From contig NZ_UFUW01000001.1 of assembly GCF_900460955.1 (NCBI RefSeq), positions 806,001 through 870,000 on the forward strand: a stretch of 64,000 nucleotides of DNA, in the 5' to 3' direction. Below are positions 49,621 through 59,838 of the stretch, in pieces; positions within the stretch are counted from its first letter, which is position 1, and each line of letters opens with the position of its first letter. This DNA is from Cardiobacterium valvarum (lineage in GTDB: Bacteria > Pseudomonadota > Gammaproteobacteria > Cardiobacteriales > Cardiobacteriaceae). Position numbers and translations under genes: made by a program. The notes beneath the pieces were generated by a model, which was given only the letters and a program-made list of their open reading frames with translations, had not been told where the DNA came from and made no database searches.

Positions 49621-52600
49621 ATGGCAACCAACCAATTACGAACGGAACTACTCATCAGCGCCGCCGTCGAAGGTGCTGAACGCATTGAACAGCTCGCACA
49701 CGCGATTGAAAACGCGGGTGGTGACGCCTCAAAGCTCAGGGAAGAGGGCGCTCGTCTGGTTGCGGAGCTAGCCCGTCTTGAAAATCAGCAAGCGCTCATC
49801 ACTCAATTTACCCGCCTGCAAGAAGGTAGCCGCGCCGCTGCCGAGGCATTTGCCGAAGCCGAAGCCAAACTCAACCGTCTTGCCAGTGAAACGCAAGCGG
49901 CGCGCGGCGCGGTCCAATCATTTGCCGACCGCGCCACGCTGTTGCAGACAGCGCTTGCCGACAACCGCGAGCACACCAGCGCTTTGCAGGATGAAATCGC
50001 CCGGCTCAAGGAAGAAATCAACGCGTCCGGCGGCGCGACGGATGAACAGCGCACCCGTCTTGAGGACTTGAAAGCGGCGCTTGCCGCCGCCCGCGAGGAG
50101 GCAAAAGGTTACCGGCAGGAGCAGGCCGAAGTCGGCAGGGCGCAGCGCGAGGCGCAACGGCAGGTGGATGAACTGACGCGGGCCACCGAAGCGGCACGAC
50201 GGGAAGCGGCGACCGCCGCCGGTCAGAATGACGAACTGGCGCAGAACCTGCAACGCGTGAGCGACGCCATGCACGAGGCGGGGATCTCAACCGGCGATCT
50301 GGCCGAACAGCAGCGCAGTATCGGCGAAAGTGCTGAGGCAGCGCGTGCTGAACTCGAAGCCCTGACCAGTGAGGCGCAACGTTTGCAGGAAGTTGCGCAG
50401 GCGCGCGTTACCCTGGGGCTTGACGATGACGACCGCATCCGCGAGCAGATTGAGGCCGTCACCCGCGCCTACGAGCTGTTGCGCGACCAGGGCAACCTGA
50501 CCGAGGAAGAGCTGGCACGTGCGGCAGAACTGCACAGCCAGCGTCTAGCTGAACTGGAAGAGCAGCTTGGCAACCTTGGCGAGGCCGCCGAGAAATCCGG
50601 TGACCGTCTTGAGCAGGTCATCAGCGGCCTGAGCGAGCTGGCCGCCGCAGCGGGCAGCCTCACCGCCGTCATCAATGAAGCGGTGCAGTTTGAAGAGGCG
50701 ATGGCGGGCGTCAAGAAAGTGGTGGACGCTACCCCTGCACAAATGGAGGCCCTGTCCGGCACGGTGAAAGAGCTGGCTGTACAAATGGGGCTGGCCAAGG
50801 AAGAAGTAGCCGAAATGGCCGCTGCCGGCGGGCAGCTGGGTGTTGCCTTTGATGATCTGCCACAATTTATCGAGCTGGCCGGACAAATGAGCATTGCCTT
50901 CGGTATGACCGCCGATGAAGCCGGGAATGCAGCGGCCAAACTGTCCAACGTTTTTCAAATACCCCTGAGCGACGTGCGCCAGCTGGGTGACGCCATCAAC
51001 ACCCTCGGCAACAACACCGCCGCAACCGAAAACGAAATCACCGAAGCATTGCTGCGCATCGGCGGCAGTGCCAAGCAGTTTGGGTTGGCCAGTGAACAGG
51101 CCGCTGCCCTGTCTGCCGCCTTTATCTCACTCGGCAAATCCCCGGAAGTGGCCAGTACCGCCATCAATGCCATGCTCAACCGCCTGCAAACCGGCGGCGA
51201 AGGTGTCAAATCCTTTGCCGAAGGGTTGGAAGACCTCGGTCTGTCGAGCAAGACACTGGCCGAGAACATCAAGAACAACCCGAATGCTGCCCTGCGTGAT
51301 TTTTTGGGACGCTTGCAGGAACTGGACGAGCAGCAGCGCGCCATCACCCTGACCAAGCTGTTTGGCCAGGAATACAGCGACGACATCAGCCTTGCCGTCG
51401 GCAGCCTGAAAACCTTTGATGATGCCCTGGCACTCGTTGCCGACAAAAGCCAGACGGCAGGCGCGATGCAGAAAGAGTTTCAGGCGCGCATGGATACCAC
51501 CGCGCAGAAAATCGAGCAGGCTAAAGCCGCCATCAGCAACCTGACCACATCCATCGGCCAGCAAATGTTGCCGGTCGTGGCCAATATGGCGCAGACCGTA
51601 GGGAACGCCGGGCAGGCACTCGGCAAATTCGCCGAAGCCCATCCGCAACTGACCGCTTTTGTCGCCCTGCTGGTCGCCGCCAAGACGTCCTCCGTCGCCT
51701 TTGCAGCGGCGATGACAGCAATGGGGCGCGAGGGTGTGACCGTTACCTCTGCCGTGACTGCCGGATACCGCCGGACGGCGGCAGCAATGGCGACCGTACG
51801 CGCGCAACTGGCGGGGATTACCTCGGCAAGTGCGGCGGCGAGTACAGCCATGCGCGGTTTTGTTGCCTCGGCGCGCTGGCTGGTTAGTAACCCCATCGGC
51901 ATCACCATGATTGCCGCCGCGTCGGCAGTAGCCATATTCAGCGAGCGGGCCGACAGTGCCAACAAATCTGTGGGCGACATGCGTGACAAGGTGGACGAGG
52001 CTGATGCCGCGATCAACAAACTGAACGCGCAACTGGCAAAAGGGATGGAACTGGACGCCGCCGGTGTCAGCGATGCCCTGGCGAAGGCCAATGCTGCCGC
52101 CGAACAAAGCCGCGACGCCATCCTCAAACTCGAACGCGAGATGAAGCGTTTCGATACGGCACCGGGAATGTTTGACCGTGCGCTGGACGGGCTGAAAGAC
52201 ATCACCCCGCTATGGGACAGTCATGCCGAAAAGCTGGCTAAGGCACAAAAAGAATACGAACGGATGCGGCATGAAGCCGAGCGTCTCGGCGCCGAGCAGG
52301 AAAAACTGGCGGCGCAGGCGGCGGCAAGCAAGGCGATGGACGACATGCTTGCCAAACAGAAGCAGGCTGCCGACGCCGCCAAACACATCAGCAACGAAAC
52401 CCGTGTCACTCTCGACAATCTCAACAAACTGGCGGGCAGTGCCGCCGCGCTGACGCAAGAACAAGTGGACGCCGTGCGGCAATCACTACGCACCCTGTCA
52501 TCCTCTGCCGCCGTAGATGAAGCCGAAAAAGCCATCCGCAAACTGCGCGACGAGAACAAAATCACCTGGCAGGAAGAGCGCGACCTGCTGGATGAACTGC

Positions 52601-54636
52601 AAAACCGCACCGTATCGCTCGGCGACATCGGCATTATCACGGCCAGCGGCCTGCAAAAAGCACACAAGCTGACGCGCGACGAAGTGGAGAATCTCGCCAA
52701 GGCCTATCAGAAGCTGGGGCAAGATGTGCCACAAGCCTACCGCAGCATGAGCGAAGCGGAAAAAGAGGTCACGGAAGCACTGCAAAGCATCGTTGACAAA
52801 GTCAAACCGACTGCCGATGAAATGCAGCAACTCCTGCAAAACGCGCTGAACAAAATAGATACCACCGAGGGCGTGGCCGCTATCAACCGCATCTATCATG
52901 AATGGGCGAAAACTGCTGACATCAGCGAAACGGAGGCACAGCGGATACAAGAAATGATGGTGGGCAGCGTGTCGCGCATTGGCAGCGGCATGGGGGAAGC
53001 GCTGAAAACCCTCAACCTCGACCTGCAAGAATTTGCAACCGGCATCAGCGACAAAGCAGGGAAGGCGCTGGAAGCCTTTGGCACGCTGGCCGCCAATGCG
53101 GGCGGTAGCACCGAATTACTGGCGCGCGCCTACGCTGCCGCCGGCAAACAGGTCAGCGGCAGTAGCGACGCCCTCGAACAGCTCAATGCCAAGCTGCTGG
53201 CTAGCGTCAATGGCGACAAGCAGAAAGCCGAAGCGGTAAAAGAAGCGGCGGAAGCGATGGGCAAGTTAAGCGAAGCAGCCAAGAGTGCCCATGCCGAGAC
53301 GGAAAAAAGCCTGTCCGCCATCGGTCTGTCATATGAAGACACCGTCCGGGGACTCTCTGCCGGGGTGCATGAGATGACCGAAAACTGGAAAACCGGCATG
53401 GCAGGCTTGCGTGAAGAAGGGAAAAGAACCGCCACTGCGGTACGCGATGCTTTTGACACCAATCTTGCCAAGCTGAAAACCACGGATGATTTCAAAGCCT
53501 TTAATGATGCCTTGCAACAGACCGGTACGGCTGCCCAGCTCGGAGCGGAAAGGATGCGGGCGTTACGCGCCGGGATGCAGGGCGGGGCGGAAGCCGTCAA
53601 GGCTCTTAGTGAAAGCCTCGGCGACAACACCGAAGCCAAGCGGCAGAACAACGAAGAGACCGGGAAAGCAGCCGAAGGCACAAAAGCCGACCGTGACGCC
53701 AAAGCCGACGACACCGAAGCCATCAAGGCCAATACAGAAGCGGTCAAAGAAAATGCCAAGGCCAAAGGCGAGGATGTTGACGCTACCGAAAAGAGTACTG
53801 CTGCAAACAAGAAAGCGGGTGACAGCAGACTCTACCTCTACGACAAAACCAACCTTACCACCGAGGCTATCAACAATCTGGATGATGCGCTTAACCGCAT
53901 GAACAGCAACACCATCCTCGGTACGCAGGGCGTGATTGACATGTGGGCGAAGCAGGCAAATGCGGCGGCGCAATATGTGGCGGACGTACAAAAGGCGACC
54001 GATGCCGTCGAAATGCTCAACCGTAAAACGTCCGACGGCACCGTCTCCATGCAGGACATCGCCGAAGCGACCCATGCCGCCTCCAGCCGCATTGCCCAGC
54101 TGGATAGCGCCACCCTGAACAACCTGCACAGTGCCATTGATGCCGCCCGGCAAAAACTGGCCGACCTTGCACAACAGGCGCGGGACACCACCGCCAGCCT
54201 TGAAGCCGAGCTGGCGCAACTCAGGGGCGACGACAGCAAAACGGCGGCGCTGGAACAGGAGCGCAAACTGCGCGAACTGAACGCCAAGCTGCACGAGGCC
54301 GAAGTCCGCCGCAATGACGAGGAAATCGCGCAGTACCGCCGCGCGATTGAACTGCAACGGCAGATTGGTGATGAGAAAGCGCGGCAGGCAGCAGCAAAGA
54401 AAGCCGAAGAGCAGCAGCAACGACAACAGCAACAGCAGCAGCAAACAAGCGGCAACAACGGGCGGGGCAACAACGGGCGCGGCAACAGCAGCAGCGGTAA
54501 CTCACGCGGCAACGGACGCGGTTATACCGCCGCCGAAGTGGCCGATGCTTTTGACGCCCGCATTGCCCAATCACGCCGGGAGGGCAGAGATGATTTTGCC
54601 CGCGAACTGCACGACGAAATGAAACGGAGGACCTGA
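49621..54636 (+). CDS. Phage tail tape measure protein
   Basis: This is a 1671-residue protein. Residues 1-345 are long coiled coil (ALEDLKAALAAAREEAKGYRQE and others). Residues about 355-600 match the TP901-type tape measure core: QFEEAMAGVKKVVDATPAQM, VFQIPLSDVRQLGDAINTLGNN, FISLGKSPEVASTAINAMLN. Hydrophobic segments lie near 680-780, followed by more coiled coil. The end is Gln-rich (EEQQQRQQQQQQQ) and Gly/Asn/Arg-rich (GNNGRGNNGRG), then RRT. The length should set tail length, suggesting a long siphovirus-like tail. Its stop overlaps the next gene by one base. GGTGAGACG precedes the ATG. Confidence 0.92.
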   Translation: MATNQLRTELLISAAVEGAERIEQLAHAIENAGGDASKLREEGARLVAELARLENQQALITQFTRLQEGSRAAAEAFAEAEAKLNRLASETQAARGAVQSFADRATLLQTALADNREHTSALQDEIARLKEEINASGGATDEQRTRLEDLKAALAAAREEAKGYRQEQAEVGRAQREAQRQVDELTRATEAARREAATAAGQNDELAQNLQRVSDAMHEAGISTGDLAEQQRSIGESAEAARAELEALTSEAQRLQEVAQARVTLGLDDDDRIREQIEAVTRAYELLRDQGNLTEEELARAAELHSQRLAELEEQLGNLGEAAEKSGDRLEQVISGLSELAAAAGSLTAVINEAVQFEEAMAGVKKVVDATPAQMEALSGTVKELAVQMGLAKEEVAEMAAAGGQLGVAFDDLPQFIELAGQMSIAFGMTADEAGNAAAKLSNVFQIPLSDVRQLGDAINTLGNNTAATENEITEALLRIGGSAKQFGLASEQAAALSAAFISLGKSPEVASTAINAMLNRLQTGGEGVKSFAEGLEDLGLSSKTLAENIKNNPNAALRDFLGRLQELDEQQRAITLTKLFGQEYSDDISLAVGSLKTFDDALALVADKSQTAGAMQKEFQARMDTTAQKIEQAKAAISNLTTSIGQQMLPVVANMAQTVGNAGQALGKFAEAHPQLTAFVALLVAAKTSSVAFAAAMTAMGREGVTVTSAVTAGYRRTAAAMATVRAQLAGITSASAAASTAMRGFVASARWLVSNPIGITMIAAASAVAIFSERADSANKSVGDMRDKVDEADAAINKLNAQLAKGMELDAAGVSDALAKANAAAEQSRDAILKLEREMKRFDTAPGMFDRALDGLKDITPLWDSHAEKLAKAQKEYERMRHEAERLGAEQEKLAAQAAASKAMDDMLAKQKQAADAAKHISNETRVTLDNLNKLAGSAAALTQEQVDAVRQSLRTLSSSAAVDEAEKAIRKLRDENKITWQEERDLLDELQNRTVSLGDIGIITASGLQKAHKLTRDEVENLAKAYQKLGQDVPQAYRSMSEAEKEVTEALQSIVDKVKPTADEMQQLLQNALNKIDTTEGVAAINRIYHEWAKTADISETEAQRIQEMMVGSVSRIGSGMGEALKTLNLDLQEFATGISDKAGKALEAFGTLAANAGGSTELLARAYAAAGKQVSGSSDALEQLNAKLLASVNGDKQKAEAVKEAAEAMGKLSEAAKSAHAETEKSLSAIGLSYEDTVRGLSAGVHEMTENWKTGMAGLREEGKRTATAVRDAFDTNLAKLKTTDDFKAFNDALQQTGTAAQLGAERMRALRAGMQGGAEAVKALSESLGDNTEAKRQNNEETGKAAEGTKADRDAKADDTEAIKANTEAVKENAKAKGEDVDATEKSTAANKKAGDSRLYLYDKTNLTTEAINNLDDALNRMNSNTILGTQGVIDMWAKQANAAAQYVADVQKATDAVEMLNRKTSDGTVSMQDIAEATHAASSRIAQLDSATLNNLHSAIDAARQKLADLAQQARDTTASLEAELAQLRGDDSKTAALEQERKLRELNAKLHEAEVRRNDEEIAQYRRAIELQRQIGDEKARQAAAKKAEEQQQRQQQQQQQTSGNNGRGNNGRGNSSSGNSRGNGRGYTAAEVADAFDARIAQSRREGRDDFARELHDEMKRRT

Positions 54637-55034
54637 TGCATTGGAAACTCACCCGTAAAGATACATCCGACCACGTCGATCTACCGGAAGACATGTACTG
54701 GCAGGACGAGTTTGACTGGCAGGCCCTTGCCCAAGCGACACCGCAATACTCGCTGGGTGGTGCGGTCATCGTGCAGCAGGGCACCATGCTGGCCGGGCGC
54801 CCCATTACCCTTAGCGGTGAATGGATTTGGCTACCCCGCGCGACGCTGCTCACGCTGACGGCTTGGGCAGATGTGCCGGAACTGGAAATGACCCTCAGCC
54901 ATCCCGACGGACGCAGCTTTAACACCTGCTTTGCTCGCCCCGCCTTGTCCAATATCACTCCAGCCTATTACCTCGCTCCCGAAGACGGCAGCGCTCAGTA
55001 CGAAGCCCCTGTCATCCATTTAATGACCATTTGA
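54636..55034 (+). CDS. Phage tail-associated protein, hypothetical
   Basis: This is a 132-residue protein, MHWKLTRKDTSDHVDLPEDM. It is rich in aromatic and acidic residues and largely beta by appearance (GGAVIVQQGTMLAGRPITLSGEW). Its place between the tape measure and a large tail protein fits a distal-tail type component, but no family is recognised. It is coupled to the tape measure gene by a TGATG overlap. Confidence 0.65.
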   Translation: MHWKLTRKDTSDHVDLPEDMYWQDEFDWQALAQATPQYSLGGAVIVQQGTMLAGRPITLSGEWIWLPRATLLTLTAWADVPELEMTLSHPDGRSFNTCFARPALSNITPAYYLAPEDGSAQYEAPVIHLMTI

Positions 55035-55047
55035 AACCGAGTCAAAA

Positions 55048-58000
55048 ATGCCACAAAAACACACCGCCCTCACCAAACAGAACCTGCAAATCTATCCGAC
55101 CGAACGCCTCACCGATGCCGACGACGGCGGCGGGCTGATGGTCAAGGACGCGCTCACCGGACGCGAGAACGAGCTGTTTACGCCCATTTCCGACGTCGCC
55201 CGCACCATCGGCGCCTTCAACGCGCGCTCGGTGCATGGCGCGGTGCGCGTTGCCGATAACATCCCGCTTGGCGGCGCGCACATGATTATCTCGCGCCCGC
55301 CGAAAGCGGAGAACGTCAGCTACCTGCTTTATCGCGGTGTCCGCTACGGCGAGGTGCGCCGCGACATCATCAAGCGCATTGCCGCCTACTCGGTGGCGAC
55401 GATTGAATCGCGCATGACCCTGCTCTCGACGCAATCGCAGGGTTCGCGCATCGTCCAGGCCTATCAGCGCCCCGGCGAGCCGCTGCCGCTGATTGGTGAT
55501 GTGTACTGCCTGCGCCAGGACAAGGCGGGCTATCCCGCCATTGAGCAGTATGTGCAGGTCATCCGCGTATCGTCCGAAGACCGTACCTTTACCACGCACG
55601 ACGGCATTGATTTTGTGCGCACGGTCGTCAAGATGGAGACCTCGACCGCCCTCACCCATGATTTTGTTGGTGCCGAGGCACCGCAGCGCAACTACATCGA
55701 CAACCCCTGCAAAATCCGTGAGACCCACGTCGCCGACGGGGCGCAGTATTACGGGGTCAAGCCGTTGGCCGCCGCCATCAAGGCACAGGCACAGAGCTTG
55801 CGCGTCTCCTCGCTGATGGAAAAGCTGGTACCCACCAGTCAGATTGAAACGTCGCTGGTGGATCTCACCGCCGCCGGCGAGAAGCAAATCCTTTTTGACG
55901 CCGCGCGCGAGGAAGACCGCATTAACGGCAACCTGTCGCTGAACAAGGGGGCGGTGGTCTATACGCGGCGCGCCATCCTCCCCGGCAGCCTGCGCCTGGT
56001 CGTTGGCGGTGTTGATGCGCGCGACAGCGGCGGCGTCATCAGCAGCGCCGGCAACGACATCGGCACCGTCGATTACGCCGCCGGACGCATCACGATTGAC
56101 GAGAACCTCGGCAGCGGCTGGACGCTGTACAGCCGCCCCGCTGCCGAGTATCTGCAAGTAGCGGATACGGCGGCGATAGCCGTATCGACGGGGACACGCT
56201 CCTACAACTACGTGATGACCATCAACCCCGCCCCGGCGCCGGGCAGCCTGCAAGTCTCCTACCGTGCGCAGGGCCGCTGGTATGACCTGCGCGACAACGG
56301 CACCGGTGCCCTGCGCGGCATCAGCGCCGCACACGGCAGCGGCGCGGTTGATTACCGCAGCGGCACCGTCACCATCACCTGCGGCGAGCTGCCCGATGTC
56401 GGCTCCGAAATCCTCTACGCCTGGGGCAGTCCGGCCACCGCCAAGAACCGCAGCGACAGCACCCCCGCTGTCACCATGCTGCTGCAAATGGAGGCGGGTG
56501 TCGCGCCCGGCAGCGTCAAACTGAGCTGGACGGACAATGGCGGCAAAGCCGCGCAGGATGACGGCATGGGCAATATCACCGGGGCGTGGACGGGGACGGT
56601 GGACTACCGCAGCGGCGACATTACCCTCACCAATTACCCTGGCGGCGAGCAGCATCTCGACGTGAAAGTGGATTACTCAGTGGGCGAGCCGCAGACACAG
56701 GAGTTTAAGGCACCGGCGCGCGGGCACGACGGCAACGTCACCCTCAACCTCGCGCAGCGGCAAATCAAGCCGCGCAGCTTTGAGATGACCTTTAACGTGT
56801 TGATCGAGGACTACGATCACAAGGTGCAGGAAGGCGAGGCCTACACGCGGCAGGTGGACCCCTACGTCACCGTGCGCGACAACGGCAGCGGCGGCCTGGT
56901 CGATGGCAACGGCACGAACTTCGGCAGCATCAACTACGCCACGGGGTCGGTCAAATTCAAACCGGACTACACCACCCGTATCCCCAAACCCATCTACCGC
57001 AAGCAGCCGATGGGCGAGCGCATCGTCAGCACCCAGGGCAACCAGCAGACCGTCAAGCCGCTTTACCGCCTTGTCTTTGCCGGGTTTGAATACATCAATG
57101 CCCTTGCCAGTGCGCCGATTGACGACAGCTTTGTGGTGACGGTGCGCTATCGCGGCCAGCAAAGTGAGGACGCGCGTACGAAACAGGCGACCAGCGGCGT
57201 CTTGCGTGTGGATCTGCTGCCCACCTTGCACGAGCGCGTTGTCCCCGGCAGCGTCTGCTTCACCAGCGGCAGCGAGACCTACTTTGACCGCCGGGGCGAA
57301 CTCTACTACCGCCTCAATCCCGCCACCGGTGCCGCCACCAAAGCGGGCAGCATCAACTACGAGACCGGCATTGCCGTGGTCGAACTGGCCGAAGGCAGCG
57401 CGGTGCGTCTGCTGGCCCTGGCGGGGACGGTCAAGGGCAACCCGGTGGACGAGGCGGTGTGGCGTATCCCCTCGGCACCGGTGCGCCCGGCCTCGCTGCA
57501 CATCACCGCTACCCCGCTCACCGGCGGCCAGCTCAGTGTGCGCGCGGATGCGGGCGGCAAGATTGAGGGCAGCAATATCGAGGGCAGCATTGACTACGAA
57601 ACGGGCGTGGTGCGGGTGCGCTTTGGCCGCCTGGTCACCGCCGCCGGGAATGAGGGCAAATACTGGTACAACCCCGACGCGGTAGAGAACGGCAAAATCT
57701 GGGAACCTATCCCGGTCTATGCCGACACCATCACCTACTCGGCGGTCAGCTACGCCTACCTGCCGCTGGATACCTCCATCATCGGCATCGACGCCGTGCG
57801 TCTGCCCGCCGACGGGCGGGTGCCCATCTTCAGAAGGGGGGACATGATTGTCATCGGTCACCGTCTCGAAGACGACCTCGGCAGCGCCCACACCGCCGGA
57901 CAAACCGTGCAGCTCAGCCGTAACGATCTGGACGATATCTGCCTGCGCGACGCGAAAGGGGTGCCGATTGAGGCCAAGTGGTACGACTATGACCTGCAAA

Positions 58001-58659
58001 GCGGGAAAATCACCTGGGCGACGCCGCTTGACCTCTCCGCCTACACCCTGCCGATCAAGGCAGGCCATAGCCGCGAGGAGGAGAACCGCATCATGGTCGC
58101 CGACATCGACGGCACGTTGACGCTGCAATTCCCGGTGGCGCGTGACTATCCCGCCGGTGAGACCTATATCTCCTCCGCCCTGATTGGTGGCGACCTGCAA
58201 TGCCGCGTCTCGCCGCCGTTCTCGCAAAAGACCTTCGACAACGTCTGGGCGGACGAGCCCAGGGGCGACACCATCGCCGCCAAGCTGAACAGCAAGGATT
58301 ACCCCTTCCGCCTCACTGATGACGGCGCCGTCACCGACCGCTGGGCAATCGTCTTCAAGGACGGCAACCAGTTTGAGTTGTTCAGCGAAGCGGTCGGCTT
58401 TGTCGGCAAGTTTGACACGCTCTCCGACCTTGCCCCTATCAACCCCGCCACCGACAAGCCTTATTTTGTCCTGCCGAAAGGGGCGTTTGGTATCAACAAC
58501 GGCGCCAGTGCCTGGGCCTACGGCAACACCATCCGCTTTAATAGCTATGGCACCCACATGGGCGTGTGGATACTGCGCGCGGTGCAGCCGTCCGCCAAGC
58601 GGCAGAACACCACGGACGGCTTTATGGTCTGTCTCAGAGGCAACACCACCGAGATTTAG
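55048..58659 (+). CDS. Large phage tail/tip structural protein with internal beta repeats
   Basis: This is a 1203-residue protein, MPQKHTALTKQNLQIYPTER. A short motif recurs six times: GTVDYAAG (near 339), GAVDYRSG (432), GTVDYRSG (517), GSINYATG (627), GSINYETG (767), GSIDYETG (846). Each is preceded about 40-50 residues earlier by PGSL/PGSV/PASL-type strands, implying a string of related beta modules of about 85-140 residues. The N-terminal 300 residues differ (RENELFTPISDVARTIGAFN). No enzymatic motif is seen. It is probably a tail tip or fibre protein of the transposable-siphovirus type. Long minus-strand frames across it are by-products. Confidence 0.72.
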   Translation: MPQKHTALTKQNLQIYPTERLTDADDGGGLMVKDALTGRENELFTPISDVARTIGAFNARSVHGAVRVADNIPLGGAHMIISRPPKAENVSYLLYRGVRYGEVRRDIIKRIAAYSVATIESRMTLLSTQSQGSRIVQAYQRPGEPLPLIGDVYCLRQDKAGYPAIEQYVQVIRVSSEDRTFTTHDGIDFVRTVVKMETSTALTHDFVGAEAPQRNYIDNPCKIRETHVADGAQYYGVKPLAAAIKAQAQSLRVSSLMEKLVPTSQIETSLVDLTAAGEKQILFDAAREEDRINGNLSLNKGAVVYTRRAILPGSLRLVVGGVDARDSGGVISSAGNDIGTVDYAAGRITIDENLGSGWTLYSRPAAEYLQVADTAAIAVSTGTRSYNYVMTINPAPAPGSLQVSYRAQGRWYDLRDNGTGALRGISAAHGSGAVDYRSGTVTITCGELPDVGSEILYAWGSPATAKNRSDSTPAVTMLLQMEAGVAPGSVKLSWTDNGGKAAQDDGMGNITGAWTGTVDYRSGDITLTNYPGGEQHLDVKVDYSVGEPQTQEFKAPARGHDGNVTLNLAQRQIKPRSFEMTFNVLIEDYDHKVQEGEAYTRQVDPYVTVRDNGSGGLVDGNGTNFGSINYATGSVKFKPDYTTRIPKPIYRKQPMGERIVSTQGNQQTVKPLYRLVFAGFEYINALASAPIDDSFVVTVRYRGQQSEDARTKQATSGVLRVDLLPTLHERVVPGSVCFTSGSETYFDRRGELYYRLNPATGAATKAGSINYETGIAVVELAEGSAVRLLALAGTVKGNPVDEAVWRIPSAPVRPASLHITATPLTGGQLSVRADAGGKIEGSNIEGSIDYETGVVRVRFGRLVTAAGNEGKYWYNPDAVENGKIWEPIPVYADTITYSAVSYAYLPLDTSIIGIDAVRLPADGRVPIFRRGDMIVIGHRLEDDLGSAHTAGQTVQLSRNDLDDICLRDAKGVPIEAKWYDYDLQSGKITWATPLDLSAYTLPIKAGHSREEENRIMVADIDGTLTLQFPVARDYPAGETYISSALIGGDLQCRVSPPFSQKTFDNVWADEPRGDTIAAKLNSKDYPFRLTDDGAVTDRWAIVFKDGNQFELFSEAVGFVGKFDTLSDLAPINPATDKPYFVLPKGAFGINNGASAWAYGNTIRFNSYGTHMGVWILRAVQPSAKRQNTTDGFMVCLRGNTTEI

Positions 58660-58667
58660 GAGGCAAC

Positions 58668-59519
58668 ATGTACGTCAACAATATCGAAATGCCGGTCACG
58701 CTCTATCTCTCCAGCGATGACCAGGCGCCGGTGCTCACCAACGCCAACCTTAGCGTCATCCTCAAAGCCTGCCTCGTCACCGGTTACGGCAGCAAGACGG
58801 GTGCGGGCTGGACCATGCCCTACGAAGACGCCGCCCGCAATACCCGTGTCTTTGCCCCCAAGCACGCGGGCGAACTCGACAGCTATCTGCGCATCAAGGA
58901 TAACGGCAGCGGGAACAGTACCGTGCAGGCGTATCGCGAGATGACGGGCATTGACGCCGGGGAAAAAATCCTCGAATTAGCCAGTCCCTACGAATACGGA
59001 CGCAATAACCTGGATGGGCGCTGGGCCGTCATTGCCTCAGCACGCAGCGTAGTCGTGTGGATATACAGCGGTTACAGCACCGGTGGACACATCGGCCAGA
59101 TGCTGTTTTACGGCGACACCGCAAGCGCTCACGACGGCAGCCGTTGCCTGCTGCTGGCGCACAGCGGCGGGAGTTATCGTGACGGTTCGACGAGCAGCCT
59201 GTTTCACTATGACAGTGCCGACGCCGGCGCCAAAGCGCGAAGCTACCGCGACGATAACGGGGTAAGAGAACAGGATTTTCTCAGCCTGTTTAGCGTGCCG
59301 CGCGAAACAGCAGGGCAATACCTGGCGCCCGTCTATATGCAAAATGGTGCCAATCTCTATCCTGTCCCCGGCATCCACACCAGCACCCGCGCCGCCGATA
59401 ATCTGACGGAAATCAACGACGACGGCATCCCGTACATCGTCTTGCACAGCTACGGTTATAACAGTCTGTCACGCACCTTTGCGCGCCTGGTCATCCGCAC
59501 TGACAAATGGCGTTACTGA
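58668..59519 (+). CDS. Phage tail-module protein, hypothetical
   Basis: This is a 283-residue protein, MYVNNIEMPVTLYLSSDDQA. It looks beta-rich and unrelated to families I know; the C-terminal part has paired aromatic strands (GIPYIVLHSYGYNSLSRTFARLVIRTD). TTAGGAGG stands seven bases before the ATG, so this start is firm, while longer frames from 58566 overlap the previous gene. It is followed by a 105-residue gene after one base. Confidence 0.65.
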   Translation: MYVNNIEMPVTLYLSSDDQAPVLTNANLSVILKACLVTGYGSKTGAGWTMPYEDAARNTRVFAPKHAGELDSYLRIKDNGSGNSTVQAYREMTGIDAGEKILELASPYEYGRNNLDGRWAVIASARSVVVWIYSGYSTGGHIGQMLFYGDTASAHDGSRCLLLAHSGGSYRDGSTSSLFHYDSADAGAKARSYRDDNGVREQDFLSLFSVPRETAGQYLAPVYMQNGANLYPVPGIHTSTRAADNLTEINDDGIPYIVLHSYGYNSLSRTFARLVIRTDKWRY

Positions 59520-59520
59520 C

Positions 59521-59838
59521 ATGCTGCTCGAACCGCATTACATCCCCGACCACCGGGGCTACTTCGCCGGCCAGGACGACGGCATCGTCACCGTCGCGGG
59601 TCAGGGGGCTGTGGGCAACCTCTACGTCTTTGATGCGAGGACGATGCTGCTGGTACAGCGCGCCCGCTCGCTGGCAAGCGGCCATTACCTCGTGCCCTAC
59701 CTTGACCCGGCGCGGCGTTACGTCCTCATGGCGCGGCACCCGCAAGGGCATTATGAGCCAGTCTGCTACGACCAGCTGCGCCCGGCCAATAACCTGACTA
59801 TCTCTGAACAGCGCGAGGTATGGCGCGCATGGCAATAG
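59521..59838 (+). CDS. Small phage protein, hypothetical
   Basis: This is a 105-residue protein, MLLEPHYIPDHRGYFAGQDD. It contains NLYVFDARTMLLVQRARSLASGHYLVPYLDPARRYVLMAR, which resembles carboxypeptidase-regulatory-like or beta-sandwich pieces of tail proteins. Function is unknown. It overlaps the start of the next gene (ATG at 59829 within its end). Confidence 0.6.
   Translation: MLLEPHYIPDHRGYFAGQDDGIVTVAGQGAVGNLYVFDARTMLLVQRARSLASGHYLVPYLDPARRYVLMARHPQGHYEPVCYDQLRPANNLTISEQREVWRAWQ

Noticed and set aside
55042..58557. Two long minus-strand frames (537 and 626 codons) across the large tail protein gene
   Set aside because: Antisense shadows; the plus-strand gene is supported by Shine-Dalgarno sites, spacing and repeats.
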